A stretch of DNA of 13,135 nucleotides from JAAYKS01 sp964479435. GTDB taxonomy: Bacteria; Bacillota; Clostridia; Saccharofermentanales; UBA5734. Made by a program: the position numbers and the translations under genes. The notes under the pieces are model-generated. The model made no database searches. It was not told where the DNA came from and saw only the letters and a list, made by a program, of their open reading frames with translations. The DNA is taken from NCBI GenBank assembly GCA_964479435.1, contig CAYZME010000054.1:1-13135 (forward strand). Reading direction: 5' to 3'. Shown piece after piece: positions 1 through 6,869 of this stretch (positions are counted from its first letter, which is position 1; each line of letters begins with the position of its first letter).

Positions 1-514
1 GGACAAACCGACGGCGCTGTCGGCGGCCGCGACGTTCAAGGGGGCACACGGGATCGAAGGCGTGCGCATCCAGGATCAGGTGTTCGCGGCAGTGCACGCG
101 ATCAATGTCGCCGAACAAAGCACCACCGCCGACAACTCGACGGCGGTCGAGGTCGACAAAGAACAGATTCTGGCCTGGGACGCCGAATATATTTTCTGCG
201 ATTTCGGCGGGGTCGAATTGGTCAAACAGGACGTCGCCGCCAACCCGGATTTTTACGCGCACCTTGCGGCGTACAACAACGGGCGCATCTATCAATACCC
301 CAGTTCGACAAGCTATTACGCCAACCTGGAAATTTCCCTGGCCAACAGCTATTTTGTCGGCTCGGTTCTGTATCCGCACGTGTTTTCTGACCTCGACGTA
401 CGCGCCAAGGCCAACGAGATCTGTCAGTTCTTCCTCGGCGAAGAGGACTATCTCTCCGTTCTCGACGATTATGGCGCCAGTTATGGGCCAATCGATTTTG
501 AGGGCGGTCGATGA
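1..514 (+). CDS. Metal/siderophore ABC transporter substrate-binding protein, 3' part only
   Basis: This is the C-terminal 170 residues of an extracytoplasmic binding protein of the TroA/BtuF/FecB fold; the reading frame is open from base 2 and the true start lies upstream. Visible are the second-lobe strand with an acidic, aromatic Tyr-Ile-Phe-Cys-Asp segment, a typical 'AAYNNGRIYQYPSS' stretch (family form: A-V-x-N-G-R-V-Y-x-L-P) and a C-terminal helix region with 'LYPHVFSDLD' followed by 'EICQFFLG', all standard near the end of these proteins. The signal peptide or lipobox would be outside the window. The stop TGA overlaps the permease ATG as ATGA, so the two are translationally coupled. 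The ligand cannot be read from this fragment: ferric siderophore, cobalamin, haem, and molybdate or tungstate are all carried by this family. The downstream FmdE gene favours a metal oxyanion, but only as inference. Confidence 0.85.
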   Translation, partial: DKPTALSAAATFKGAHGIEGVRIQDQVFAAVHAINVAEQSTTADNSTAVEVDKEQILAWDAEYIFCDFGGVELVKQDVAANPDFYAHLAAYNNGRIYQYPSSTSYYANLEISLANSYFVGSVLYPHVFSDLDVRAKANEICQFFLGEEDYLSVLDDYGASYGPIDFEGGR

Positions 515-1588
515 AGACAGCGCAACGGACGGCGTTGTCCGCGTATGATGCCCGGATCGGCAAAAAGCGTCTGACGCTGGTGGTGGCGGCGGCTTTGACG
601 CTGCTGGCGGCGCTGTACGNNNNNNNNNNTATCGTCCTCCATCGTCGGCGTCGACGAGATCGTGCGCACGATCTTGGGCCGGGGGCAGGCGGCCTCCGAA
701 ACCGTCATCCTCAACATCCGCCTGCCGCGTGTCGCGGCGGCGACGCTGATCGGCGCGCTGCTGGCGGTCTCGGGGGCGGTGATGCAGTGTGTGTTGCAAA
801 ACCCGCTGGCTTCGGCCTCGACACTCGGGGTCTCGCAGGGGGCGGCGTTTGGCGCCGCGATCGGCATCATCGTCTTTGGCGGCGGGGTGGTCAACAGTGG
901 CTCGACCCACGTCGCCATCGCCGTCAACAACCCTTACATTGTGACCTTGTGCGCCTTCCTCTTTGGCTCACTGTCGACGGCGGTGGTGCTGCTGCTCTCA
1001 CAGTTACGGCGCAGCCTCGGCCCGACCGGGCTGGTGCTCGCGGGGGTGGCCTTGAGTTCGCTTTTTACCGGCGGCAGCACGCTGCTGCAATACTTTGCCG
1101 ACGAGACCAAGCTGAGCGCCGTCGTCTTTTGGACTTTTGGCAATCTCGGCGCGGTCGGCTGGCGGGAGATCGCCGTGCTGGCGATCATTTTTGGCGTGGC
1201 GATGGTTTACTTTTTGCTCAACCGCTGGAATTACAACGCGATGCGGGTCGGCGCCGATACGGCCAAAAGCCTGGGCGTCAACGCGCGGGCGGTGATGTTG
1301 CTGAGCATGGCGATCTGCTCCTTTGCCGCGGCGGTCGCGGTGGCGTTTGCCGGCATCATCAGTTTTGTCGGGTTGGTCGCGCCCCACATGATGCGCCGCT
1401 TTGTCGGCGACGATTACCGCTTTCTCATCCCCGGCTCGGCCGTGGCCGGCGCCCTGGTTCTGCTGGCGGCTGACACGTTCGGGCGCCTGATCATCGCGCC
1501 GGTCATCCTGCCGGTGGGCGCGATCACGGCGTTTCTCGGCGCGCCGGTGTTTTTGCTCTTGCTGCTCAAAGGAGGGGATCGAGGATGA
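511..1588 (+). CDS. FecCD/BtuC-type ABC transporter permease, interrupted by an assembly gap
   Basis: Integral membrane permease that forms the translocation channel with the neighbouring ATPase. The start ATG at 511 overlaps the stop of the binding-protein gene. The N-terminus encodes a basic segment (IGKKR) and the first membrane helix, then runs into ten Ns at 620-629. After the Ns the correct frame is one base off: SSSIVGVDEIVRTILG begins at 632. The true missing length must therefore be a multiple of three and, from family length, only a few residues. Conserved family blocks follow: 'IRLPR', 'SGAVMQCVLQNPLAS', 'TLGVSQGAAFG', and near the C-terminus 'SFVGLVAPHMMRR' and 'LPVGAITAFLGAPVF'. 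The latter region contains the cytoplasmic coupling helix that docks on the ATPase. The total of about 358 codons is close to the family norm. The TGA stop overlaps the ATPase ATG (ATGA at 1585). Confidence 0.9.
620..629. other. Assembly gap (10 N) inside the permease gene
   Basis: Ten Ns fall in the first membrane helix region of the permease. The coding frame before (511-619) and after (from 632) differ by one base, so the ten-N spacer is a placeholder and not the true length. The real insert should be a multiple of three bases, probably short. Confidence 0.95.
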
Positions 1589-2343
1589 TCCGGGTCCGTG
1601 ATATTTCTTTTGCCTACGACGGCACCGGGCGGGTGGTCCTCGATCGCGTGGGGTTCGCGCTGGCTCCCGGCGAGTGTCTGGCCATCCTCGGCAACAACGG
1701 CGTGGGCAAAAGCACCTTGCTCAAATGTATCAACCGCATCCACCGCGCGCACAGCGGCTCGGTCGTGGTGAATGGCCAAGAGATGTACGCGCTGCCCAGG
1801 CGGGAGATGGCGCGGCACATCGCCTATGTGCCGCAAAGTACGACCGGCACGCACATGATGGTTTTTGACGCTGTCCTGCTGGGGCGCAAACCGTATATCC
1901 AGTGGGATGTGGGGGAACAGGACCGGCAGATCGCCGCCGCCATCATCGCCCGTTTCGGGCTCGAGGCGTACCAGGCGCGCTACCTCGACGAGCTGTCGGG
2001 CGGCGAATTGCAAAAGGTCGTGCTCGCCCGCGCGATGGCGCAGCAGCCGTTGTTTTTGCTGCTGGACGAGCCGACCAGCAACCTCGACCCCAAAAACCAG
2101 CACGAAATGCTCCGCCATGTCAGAAACCTGGCCCGGGAGCATCACATGGGCGTCGCCATCGTCATGCATGACCTCAACCTAGCCGTGCGTTATTGTGATC
2201 AATTCCTGTTTCTCAAGGACGGGCAAGCGTACGCCTGTGGCGGCATCGAGACCGTCACGCCGCAGACCATCGAAGCGGTGTACGACCTGCGCACGGCGAT
2301 TGTCGAACACGAAAACCACAAAGTGATCGTATCGATTCAATAG
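1585..2343 (+). CDS. ABC transporter ATP-binding protein (FecE/BtuD type)
   Basis: Cytoplasmic ATPase of 252 residues that powers the importer. It has all the motifs of an active ABC ATPase: Walker A 'GNNGVGKST' (residues 36-44), a Q-loop in 'AYVPQS', signature 'LSGGELQKV', Walker B 'FLLLDEPTSNLD', and the H-loop His in 'IVMHDLN'. The C-terminal tail (QTIEAVYDLRTAIVEHE) matches the FecE-like subfamily, in which a short regulatory tail follows the nucleotide domain. Its ATG overlaps the permease stop and is served by a GGAGG at 1571-1575. The stop TAG at 2341-2343 is merged with the AGGAGG of the fmdE-like gene, so the operon runs on without a break. Nothing is missing or odd in the catalytic residues. 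Confidence 0.93.
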   Translation: MIRVRDISFAYDGTGRVVLDRVGFALAPGECLAILGNNGVGKSTLLKCINRIHRAHSGSVVVNGQEMYALPRREMARHIAYVPQSTTGTHMMVFDAVLLGRKPYIQWDVGEQDRQIAAAIIARFGLEAYQARYLDELSGGELQKVVLARAMAQQPLFLLLDEPTSNLDPKNQHEMLRHVRNLAREHHMGVAIVMHDLNLAVRYCDQFLFLKDGQAYACGGIETVTPQTIEAVYDLRTAIVEHENHKVIVSIQ

Positions 2344-2352
2344 GAGGACAAA

Positions 2353-2886
2353 ATGGACAAAGACAAAAAACTCTGGGACCAGTGCGCGGCCTTCCACGGC
2401 CATGTCTGCGGCGGCCTGACGATCGGCTACAAGGCTTCCTTGTACGCGATTGAGCTGTTGGGGCTGGATTTTTCACCCGACGAAAAAGTGGTTTGCATCA
2501 GCGAGAACGACGCCTGCGGCGTTGACGCGATCCAGGTGATCCTGGGCTGCTCGGTCGGCAAAGGCAATTTGCTGTTTCACATGCGCGGCAAGCAGGCGTT
2601 CTCTTTTTACGACCGCGCCTCGGGTAAATCGGTGCGCCTGGTGCTCAAGCCCAGACCGCGTGAAATGACCCGCGAGGAGTCGTACGCGTACTACCAGGGT
2701 TGCCAGCCGCAAGAGATGTTTGACGTCAAAGCCGCGACCATTGGGCTGCCGGAGCCGGCGCGGCTGTTTGCCTCGTCCGCGTGCGCGAGCTGTGGCGAGC
2801 AAACGGGCGCCAACTGGCTGCGCGTGCTGGACGGTCAACACGTCTGCCTCGATTGCTACCCGTCGTACAACCGCTTCGAGGTCTAG
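2353..2886 (+). CDS. FmdE-family protein with C-terminal zinc finger
   Basis: A 177-residue FmdE-like protein (family named after subunit E of formylmethanofuran dehydrogenase, but widespread in bacteria that lack methanogenesis). The N-terminal domain begins with the hallmark 'FHGHVCGG' (His15, His17, Cys19), continues with 'ENDACGVDAIQVILGC' and 'GKGNLLF', and is followed by a linker and a C-terminal Cys4 zinc finger: Cys144-X2-Cys147 and Cys165-X2-Cys168. A perfect AGGAGG (2342-2347) sits five bases before the ATG and overlaps the ATPase stop, so it is the last gene of the importer operon. The biochemical role of bacterial FmdE proteins is not settled. They have been linked to molybdenum or tungsten enzymes by context and name, and the His/Cys motif suggests metal binding. 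That it serves the metal delivered by this transporter is inference. Confidence 0.88.
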   Translation: MDKDKKLWDQCAAFHGHVCGGLTIGYKASLYAIELLGLDFSPDEKVVCISENDACGVDAIQVILGCSVGKGNLLFHMRGKQAFSFYDRASGKSVRLVLKPRPREMTREESYAYYQGCQPQEMFDVKAATIGLPEPARLFASSACASCGEQTGANWLRVLDGQHVCLDCYPSYNRFEV

Positions 2887-2945
2887 CGCGCGCGACCGGC
2901 GGATTTTGCTCCCATTCCTTCCCTGGCGGTCCAAGGATGTGTAAA

Positions 2946-2999
2946 ATGGACAAAAGCATGCACACCTGCCGCCACGGCCGCCGTTGCAGGGTCACCTGA
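2946..2999 (+). other. Possible 17-codon leader ORF upstream of the kinase gene
   Basis: An ATG preceded by AAGGA (2933-2937, eight-base spacing) opens a short frame encoding MDKSMHTCRHGRRCRVT before TGA. It lies in the 164-base gap between the fmdE-like gene and the FGGY kinase, about 50 bases before the kinase start. The gap has no clear terminator or strong promoter, only a weak TAAAAT at 2942-2947. It may be a leader peptide or chance. Confidence 0.15.
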
Positions 3000-3050
3000 T
3001 CCGGGATGGCGCGGCGACCGGACAGGCTTGGGGATGAGGAGCTGGCAGCC

Positions 3051-4652
3051 ATGGAACAGATCGAGATCCGCGCGGCGATCGCGGCGGGACAAACCACCCT
3101 CGGTATCGAGTTGGGCTCGACCCGCATCAAGACGGTCCTGATCGGGCCCGACCACCGCCCACTGGCGACCGGCGCCCACGATTGGGAGAATCAGTTCGCC
3201 GACGGGTACTGGACCTACTCGCTGGAGGCCATTTGGGCGGGGATTCAGGACAGCTACGCCGCGATGGCGCGCGCGGCAAAGGCCGCTTACGGGGTGGAGA
3301 TTCACACGGTGGGCGCCATCGGCTGCAGCGGCATGATGCACGGCTATTTGCCGTTTGACGCCGACGGCCGGCTGTTGACCCCGTTCCGCACCTGGCGCAA
3401 CACGACCACCGGCGAGGCCGCCACGGCGCTCTCGCAGGCCTTTGCTTTCCCGATCCCGCAGCGCTGGAGCGTCGCGCATTTATATCAAGCCATTCTCGAT
3501 CGCGAAGAACACGTGCCGCGTATCGCCTCGCTGACGACCCTGGCCGGGTATGTGCACCGCTGTCTGACCGGCGAAAACGTGCTGGGCACCGGCGAGGCGT
3601 CGGGCGTGTTCCCCATCGACGCCGACACCTTGCGATACGACCCGCGCATGCTGCGGACGTTTGACACGCTGGTCCAGGATCGTCACTTGCCCTGGCGCCT
3701 GTCCGCGTTGCTACCCGAAATACGCGCCGCGGGCGAGCCGGCCGGCTACCTGAGCGAGCCGGGCGCCCGGCTTCTGGATGCCGCGGGGCACCTGCGGCCG
3801 GGCGTGCCGTTTTGCCCGCCGGAAGGCGACGCGGGCACCGGTATGGTCGCCACCAACAGCGTGGCGCCCCGCACCGGCAACGTTTCGGCCGGCACGTCGG
3901 TATTCGCGATGATCGTCCTGGAAAAACCCCTCTCGCGCGCGTATGCCGAGATCGATCGGGTCACCACACCCGACGGCAAACCGGTGGCGATGGTGCACTC
4001 CAACAATTGCACTTCGGATTACGATGCCTGGATCGGCCTGTTCGCCGAAGCGCTACAGGCGCTCGGCGCCGAAGTACCCAAAAGCAAGCTCTACGATACG
4101 CTGCTCGGCCTGGCGCTGACCGCGGACGCCGACGGCGGTGGCTTGCTGTCATATGGCTATGTTTCCGGTGAACACATCACGCATTTTGCCCAGGGGCGGC
4201 CGTTGTTCGCGCGCGGACCGGCCGCGCGGTTTACGCTCGCCAACTTCATGCGCACCCAGCTGTTTGCCGCTCTGGGGGCTTTGCGCACCGGGCTGGAGAT
4301 TCTGCAAGACGGGGAAGCGGTGCGCGTCGATGAGATTCATGGCCACGGCGGGTTTTTCAAAACCCATGAAGTCGGGCAACGGGTCATGGCGGCGGCCGTC
4401 CGCGTGCCGGTTTCGGTGATGGCGACCGCCGGCGAAGGCGGCGCGTGGGGGATCGCGCTGTTGGCGGCCTATCGCCTGTGGCGAGACCACGGCGAGTCGC
4501 TGGCCTCTTATCTGCAGACCCGGGTCTTTGCCGGCCAGCAAAGCACGACGATCGCGCCGGCCGCGCGCGATCTGGAGGGCTTTGACCTCTTTATGAAACG
4601 CTATACCCGCGGATTGGCGATCGAGCGCGCGGCGGTCGATCATTTAGACTGA
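3051..4652 (+). CDS. FGGY-family carbohydrate kinase
   Basis: A 533-residue sugar kinase with the two-lobed actin-like ATPase fold; members phosphorylate pentoses, polyols or deoxy sugars with ATP. The N-terminal phosphate-1 loop is 'GIELGSTRIKTVLI' (residues 18-31), with Glu where many FGGY kinases have Asp. The probable catalytic Asp is Asp260 in 'PEGDAGTGM'. The phosphate-2 loop is 'GNVSAGTSVF', and a 'GHGGFFKT' segment begins at Gly431. I chose the ATG at 3051 because AGGAG (3037-3041) stands nine bases before it and the resulting start (MEQIEIRAAIAAGQT) resembles clostridial relatives; an in-frame ATG at 3006 has no ribosome site. The Glu-type loop and length resemble the clostridial group that includes ribulokinase-like (AraK) proteins, so L-ribulose or D-xylulose are candidate substrates, but no sugar isomerase or epimerase is nearby. 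Only four bases plus the stop-proximal ribosome site separate it from the methyltransferase's leader, suggesting cotranscription. Confidence 0.85.
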   Translation: MEQIEIRAAIAAGQTTLGIELGSTRIKTVLIGPDHRPLATGAHDWENQFADGYWTYSLEAIWAGIQDSYAAMARAAKAAYGVEIHTVGAIGCSGMMHGYLPFDADGRLLTPFRTWRNTTTGEAATALSQAFAFPIPQRWSVAHLYQAILDREEHVPRIASLTTLAGYVHRCLTGENVLGTGEASGVFPIDADTLRYDPRMLRTFDTLVQDRHLPWRLSALLPEIRAAGEPAGYLSEPGARLLDAAGHLRPGVPFCPPEGDAGTGMVATNSVAPRTGNVSAGTSVFAMIVLEKPLSRAYAEIDRVTTPDGKPVAMVHSNNCTSDYDAWIGLFAEALQALGAEVPKSKLYDTLLGLALTADADGGGLLSYGYVSGEHITHFAQGRPLFARGPAARFTLANFMRTQLFAALGALRTGLEILQDGEAVRVDEIHGHGGFFKTHEVGQRVMAAAVRVPVSVMATAGEGGAWGIALLAAYRLWRDHGESLASYLQTRVFAGQQSTTIAPAARDLEGFDLFMKRYTRGLAIERAAVDHLD

Positions 4653-4666
4653 AACGAGGAAAACGC

Positions 4667-5734
4667 ATGTCGGCATACGCCATTCTGATCCATCCGGCGC
4701 ACGAGAGCATCTCGTATGAGCAGGCCCGCCCGTTGCTGCTGGCGGAGATGGAAGCGATGACGGCCGGGCTGGACGTCACCCTGTCGTCGGTAGAGCTCAA
4801 AGAAATCGCGGGAAACCCGTATGTCACTTTTCACACGGAGGCGCCTTTGTTCGCTTCCCATATCCGCCATCTGTGGCGGATGTCGTTTGTCTTCGGGATC
4901 TTTGAATACGCGGAACGCGCCGAGGGTGCCTGGCTGCGGCCACTGCCCGTCACCGGGGACCCGTTGTTCAGCAATACGCTGGTGACGATGCATAAATACG
5001 CCGGCAAGACCAATCCCGCCTTTACGCGCCTGCTGCTCAATCTGGCGGTGCAGGCGGCGGATTGCGCCAGCCGCGAAGGCCTGCAAATCCTGGACCCGGT
5101 GGCGGGCAGGGGGACCACGCTTTTTGAAGGGCTGGTCGCCGGCCATAACGTCGCGGGTGTCGAGATTGTGCCCGAAGCGGTACAGGACGGCGTTGCGTTC
5201 CTGCGCAAGTATCTGGAGTTGGGAAAATACAAACACCGCGTCGAGCATCACCGGATCAGCGGGCCCGACCGTTCCTTCCGGGCGGAGCAAACGATCTTTT
5301 CGATCGGCGCGCCCAAAGGCGCGTCGAACGCGTCGGCGCCGCTCACCTGTGAATTCATCTGCGGCGATGCCAAACATGCCGGCGCCTTGTTTCGCAAAGA
5401 ACGTTTCCATGTGATTGTGGGAGACCTGCCGTACGGCGTGCACCATGGCCATGGCGCGCGGCATACCACGCGCCACCCCGCGCGCCAGCCCAGCCGCAAT
5501 CCAGCCCCCCTGGTCGCGGATTGCCTGCCCGCCTGGCTGCCCTGCCTGCGCCCCGGCGGCACCGTCGCGCTGGCGTGGAATACCTTTGTCTTGCCCCGCG
5601 AACAAATGGAGCGGCTGTTTGAAGACGCCGGTCTGATCGTGCTCGGCGGATCCCCGTACGGCCATCTCGAGCACCGCGTCGACCAGGCGATCAAACGCGA
5701 CATCCTCATCGGGCGCAAACCGGGTGGTGCCTGA
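4667..5734 (+). CDS. TRM11-like SAM-dependent methyltransferase (COG1041 type)
   Basis: A 355-residue protein with a class I methyltransferase domain in its C-terminal two-thirds. Residues 1 to about 110 form a separate N-terminal domain; then comes 'KYAGKTNPAFTRLLLNLA', the SAM-binding loop 'LDPVAGRGTT' (Asp143 onward), an acidic strand end in 'VAGVEIVPEA', a lower-complexity insert around residues 200-230, and the substrate-base motif 'GDLPYG' (Asp253-Gly257). That motif is the D/N-P-P-Y type used by N-methyltransferases of nucleic acid bases, with Leu in place of the first Pro. Tandem Arg/His-rich residues (HHGHGARHTTRH) follow it and might contact RNA. The closest named relatives methylate guanosine in tRNA, but the target here is unknown. 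GAGG at 4656-4659 precedes the ATG, and the gene begins 14 bases after the kinase stop, so the two are probably one transcript. Confidence 0.75.
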   Translation: MSAYAILIHPAHESISYEQARPLLLAEMEAMTAGLDVTLSSVELKEIAGNPYVTFHTEAPLFASHIRHLWRMSFVFGIFEYAERAEGAWLRPLPVTGDPLFSNTLVTMHKYAGKTNPAFTRLLLNLAVQAADCASREGLQILDPVAGRGTTLFEGLVAGHNVAGVEIVPEAVQDGVAFLRKYLELGKYKHRVEHHRISGPDRSFRAEQTIFSIGAPKGASNASAPLTCEFICGDAKHAGALFRKERFHVIVGDLPYGVHHGHGARHTTRHPARQPSRNPAPLVADCLPAWLPCLRPGGTVALAWNTFVLPREQMERLFEDAGLIVLGGSPYGHLEHRVDQAIKRDILIGRKPGGA

Positions 5735-5815
5735 GCGGTCCGCGACACCGCGAAGCGCCGCACTTACGCATCCACATCGCGATAAAATGTAATAAAAACA
5801 CGCCCCGGCAGGCTG

Positions 5816-5821
5816 TATAAT
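5816..5821 (+). promoter_or_regulatory. Probable -10 element of the nagB promoter
   Basis: An exact TATAAT in the 155-base gap before nagB, about 70 bases from the start codon, in an AT-richer patch unusual for this GC-rich window. No good -35 hexamer is seen at 16-18 bases upstream (only A-rich sequence). The 5' leader would be about 60 bases and ends in a strong ribosome site. Confidence 0.6.
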
Positions 5822-5889
5822 CTTGTGTGTGAGCGCGCCGGTACGGGCTCATCCGCCTCCGGCCGCCAATGAAACAAGGAGGTGTACGC

Positions 5890-6699
5890 ATGGATATTAT
5901 CATCCGCGACGATTACGACCAAATGAGCCGGTACGCTGCCCGGATGATCGCCGATCTGGTTCGCGCCAAACCCGACTGTGTGCTGGCCACCGGGGCGACC
6001 CCCATCGGGACCTATCGCGAGCTGGGCCGGATGTGCAAAGAAGAAGGATTGGATTTTTCACGCGTCCGCACCTTCAACCTCGATGAGTATCTGGGAGTCG
6101 GCATCGACTTAGCCAAACCTTACGAAATGGACCAGAGCTACGCCCGTTTTATGCGCGAGGAGCTGTTTTCGCTGATCAACATCTCGCCCGGCAATACGCA
6201 CGTCCCCGACGGCAGAGTCGGCGACCCGGTCGCGCTTTGTCACCGCTACGAAGCGGAAATCCGGCGCGCGGGCGGCATCGATCTGCAGCTGCTGGGCATG
6301 GGGGGCGACGGGCACTGGGGCTTCAACGAGCCGGGCACATCGCTGGCTTCCCGCACCCATGTCCAGGTGCTGGCCCGACAAACCCTAGACGACAACTATG
6401 CAGCGTTCTACCGCAAAGCCGGCATCGCGCGCGAGGAAATGCCGCATTTCGCCATCACGATGGGGGTCGGGACCATCCTCGACGCCCGCAACATCCTGAT
6501 GATCGTCAGCGGTGCCAAAAAAGCGGCGATGCTGGCCGCGGCGCTGGAAGGGCCGATCACGTCGCAGATCACCGCGTCGGCGATCCAGCTGCACGCCGGC
6601 TGCACGACCGTCGTCCTGGATCTCGCCGCCGCCGCCGCGCTGCGCGATGGCGATCATTACCGCCACGCGGAGCAAATGAAAGCGCAACACGGGTTTTAG
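5890..6699 (+). CDS. nagB: Glucosamine-6-phosphate deaminase
   Basis: A 269-residue cytoplasmic enzyme that converts glucosamine-6-phosphate to fructose-6-phosphate plus ammonia, feeding amino sugars into glycolysis. The phosphate-binding loop 'LATGATPIGTYRELG' is present. The catalytic acid-base residues line up with the E. coli enzyme: Asp65 in 'FNLDEYLG', then Asp140, His142 and Glu147 in 'GGDGHWGFNEPG', followed by 'SLASRTHVQVL'. The Trp-Gly between His142 and Phe is unusual; Ile-Ala or Ile-Gly is common there. I place the start at 5890 because AAGGAGGTG (5876-5884) sits five bases before it; an in-frame ATG at 5869 would put the ribosome site inside the gene. It is flanked by two promoters and seems to be its own transcript. 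It draws on the same substrate as GlmM encoded further down, so the two genes set the balance between catabolism and cell-wall synthesis. Confidence 0.93.
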   Translation: MDIIIRDDYDQMSRYAARMIADLVRAKPDCVLATGATPIGTYRELGRMCKEEGLDFSRVRTFNLDEYLGVGIDLAKPYEMDQSYARFMREELFSLINISPGNTHVPDGRVGDPVALCHRYEAEIRRAGGIDLQLLGMGGDGHWGFNEPGTSLASRTHVQVLARQTLDDNYAAFYRKAGIAREEMPHFAITMGVGTILDARNILMIVSGAKKAAMLAAALEGPITSQITASAIQLHAGCTTVVLDLAAAAALRDGDHYRHAEQMKAQHGF

Positions 6700-6738
6700 C
6701 GCCCGCGTTGTCTGCCCATGGGCCGCATGCGTCAATTT

Positions 6739-6756
6739 TTGTAACACCTGTCACAA
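6739..6756. promoter_or_regulatory. Crp/Fnr-type operator (near-perfect 18-bp palindrome)
   Basis: TTGTAACACCTGTCACAA: every base pairs with its partner across the centre except one A/C pair and the central CC. It fits the E. coli Crp consensus TGTGA-N6-TCACA with a single mismatch (TGTAA on the left). It overlaps the likely -35 region (6748-6753) of the promoter for the Crp-like gene, which suggests autoregulation, probably repression. Confidence 0.65.
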
Positions 6757-6777
6757 TCGCCGCGAATATCGTATAAT
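6748..6777 (+). promoter_or_regulatory. Promoter of the crp-like–cdaA operon
   Basis: TATAAT at 6772-6777 with CTGTCA (four of six matches to TTGACA) at 6748-6753 and an 18-base spacer. It gives a leader of roughly 85 bases before the regulator's ATG. The -35 lies within the palindrome at 6739-6756. Confidence 0.65.
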
Positions 6778-6812
6778 TTTGAAGAGGATGGCGATGCGAA
6801 GGATGCGCGCCG

Positions 6813-6844
6813 GTCGTGGCGTGCGCGAGCCGCGGTGCCGCGAC
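6813..6844 (+). other. Hairpin in the 5' leader of the Crp-like gene
   Basis: GTCGTGGC (6813-6820) can pair fully with GCCGCGAC (6837-6844), with one G-U pair, around a 16-base loop. It ends 12 bases before the ribosome site at 6857. A 29-codon frame from ATG 6788 (directly after the expected transcription start) runs through it and stops at 6877, overlapping the regulator's start as ATGCGTAA. There is no U-run, so it is not a simple terminator; a translational role is possible but unproven. Confidence 0.3.
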
Positions 6845-6869
6845 AGTATGTTCGATGAGGGGAGATTGC

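Noticed and set aside
1..2343. Naming the importer btuFCD or fepBDG
   Set aside because: No cobalamin or siderophore-specific residue or regulatory site is visible, and the FmdE neighbour points elsewhere; only family-level naming is supported.
4640..5674. A 344-codon open frame on the minus strand opposite the methyltransferase
   Set aside because: Its sequence is low in hydrophobic order and rich in Arg/Gln/His, typical of an antisense shadow; the + strand frame has clear SAM and DLPYG motifs.
5735..5751. GCGGT/ACCGC hairpin just after the methyltransferase stop as a terminator
   Set aside because: Five-base stem, no T-run; too weak to call.
6714..6740. GCCCATGGGC palindrome and T-run after nagB as a terminator
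   Set aside because: The palindrome has no loop and the T-run lies 12 bases further on, adjoining the Crp-like operator; not a convincing terminator.
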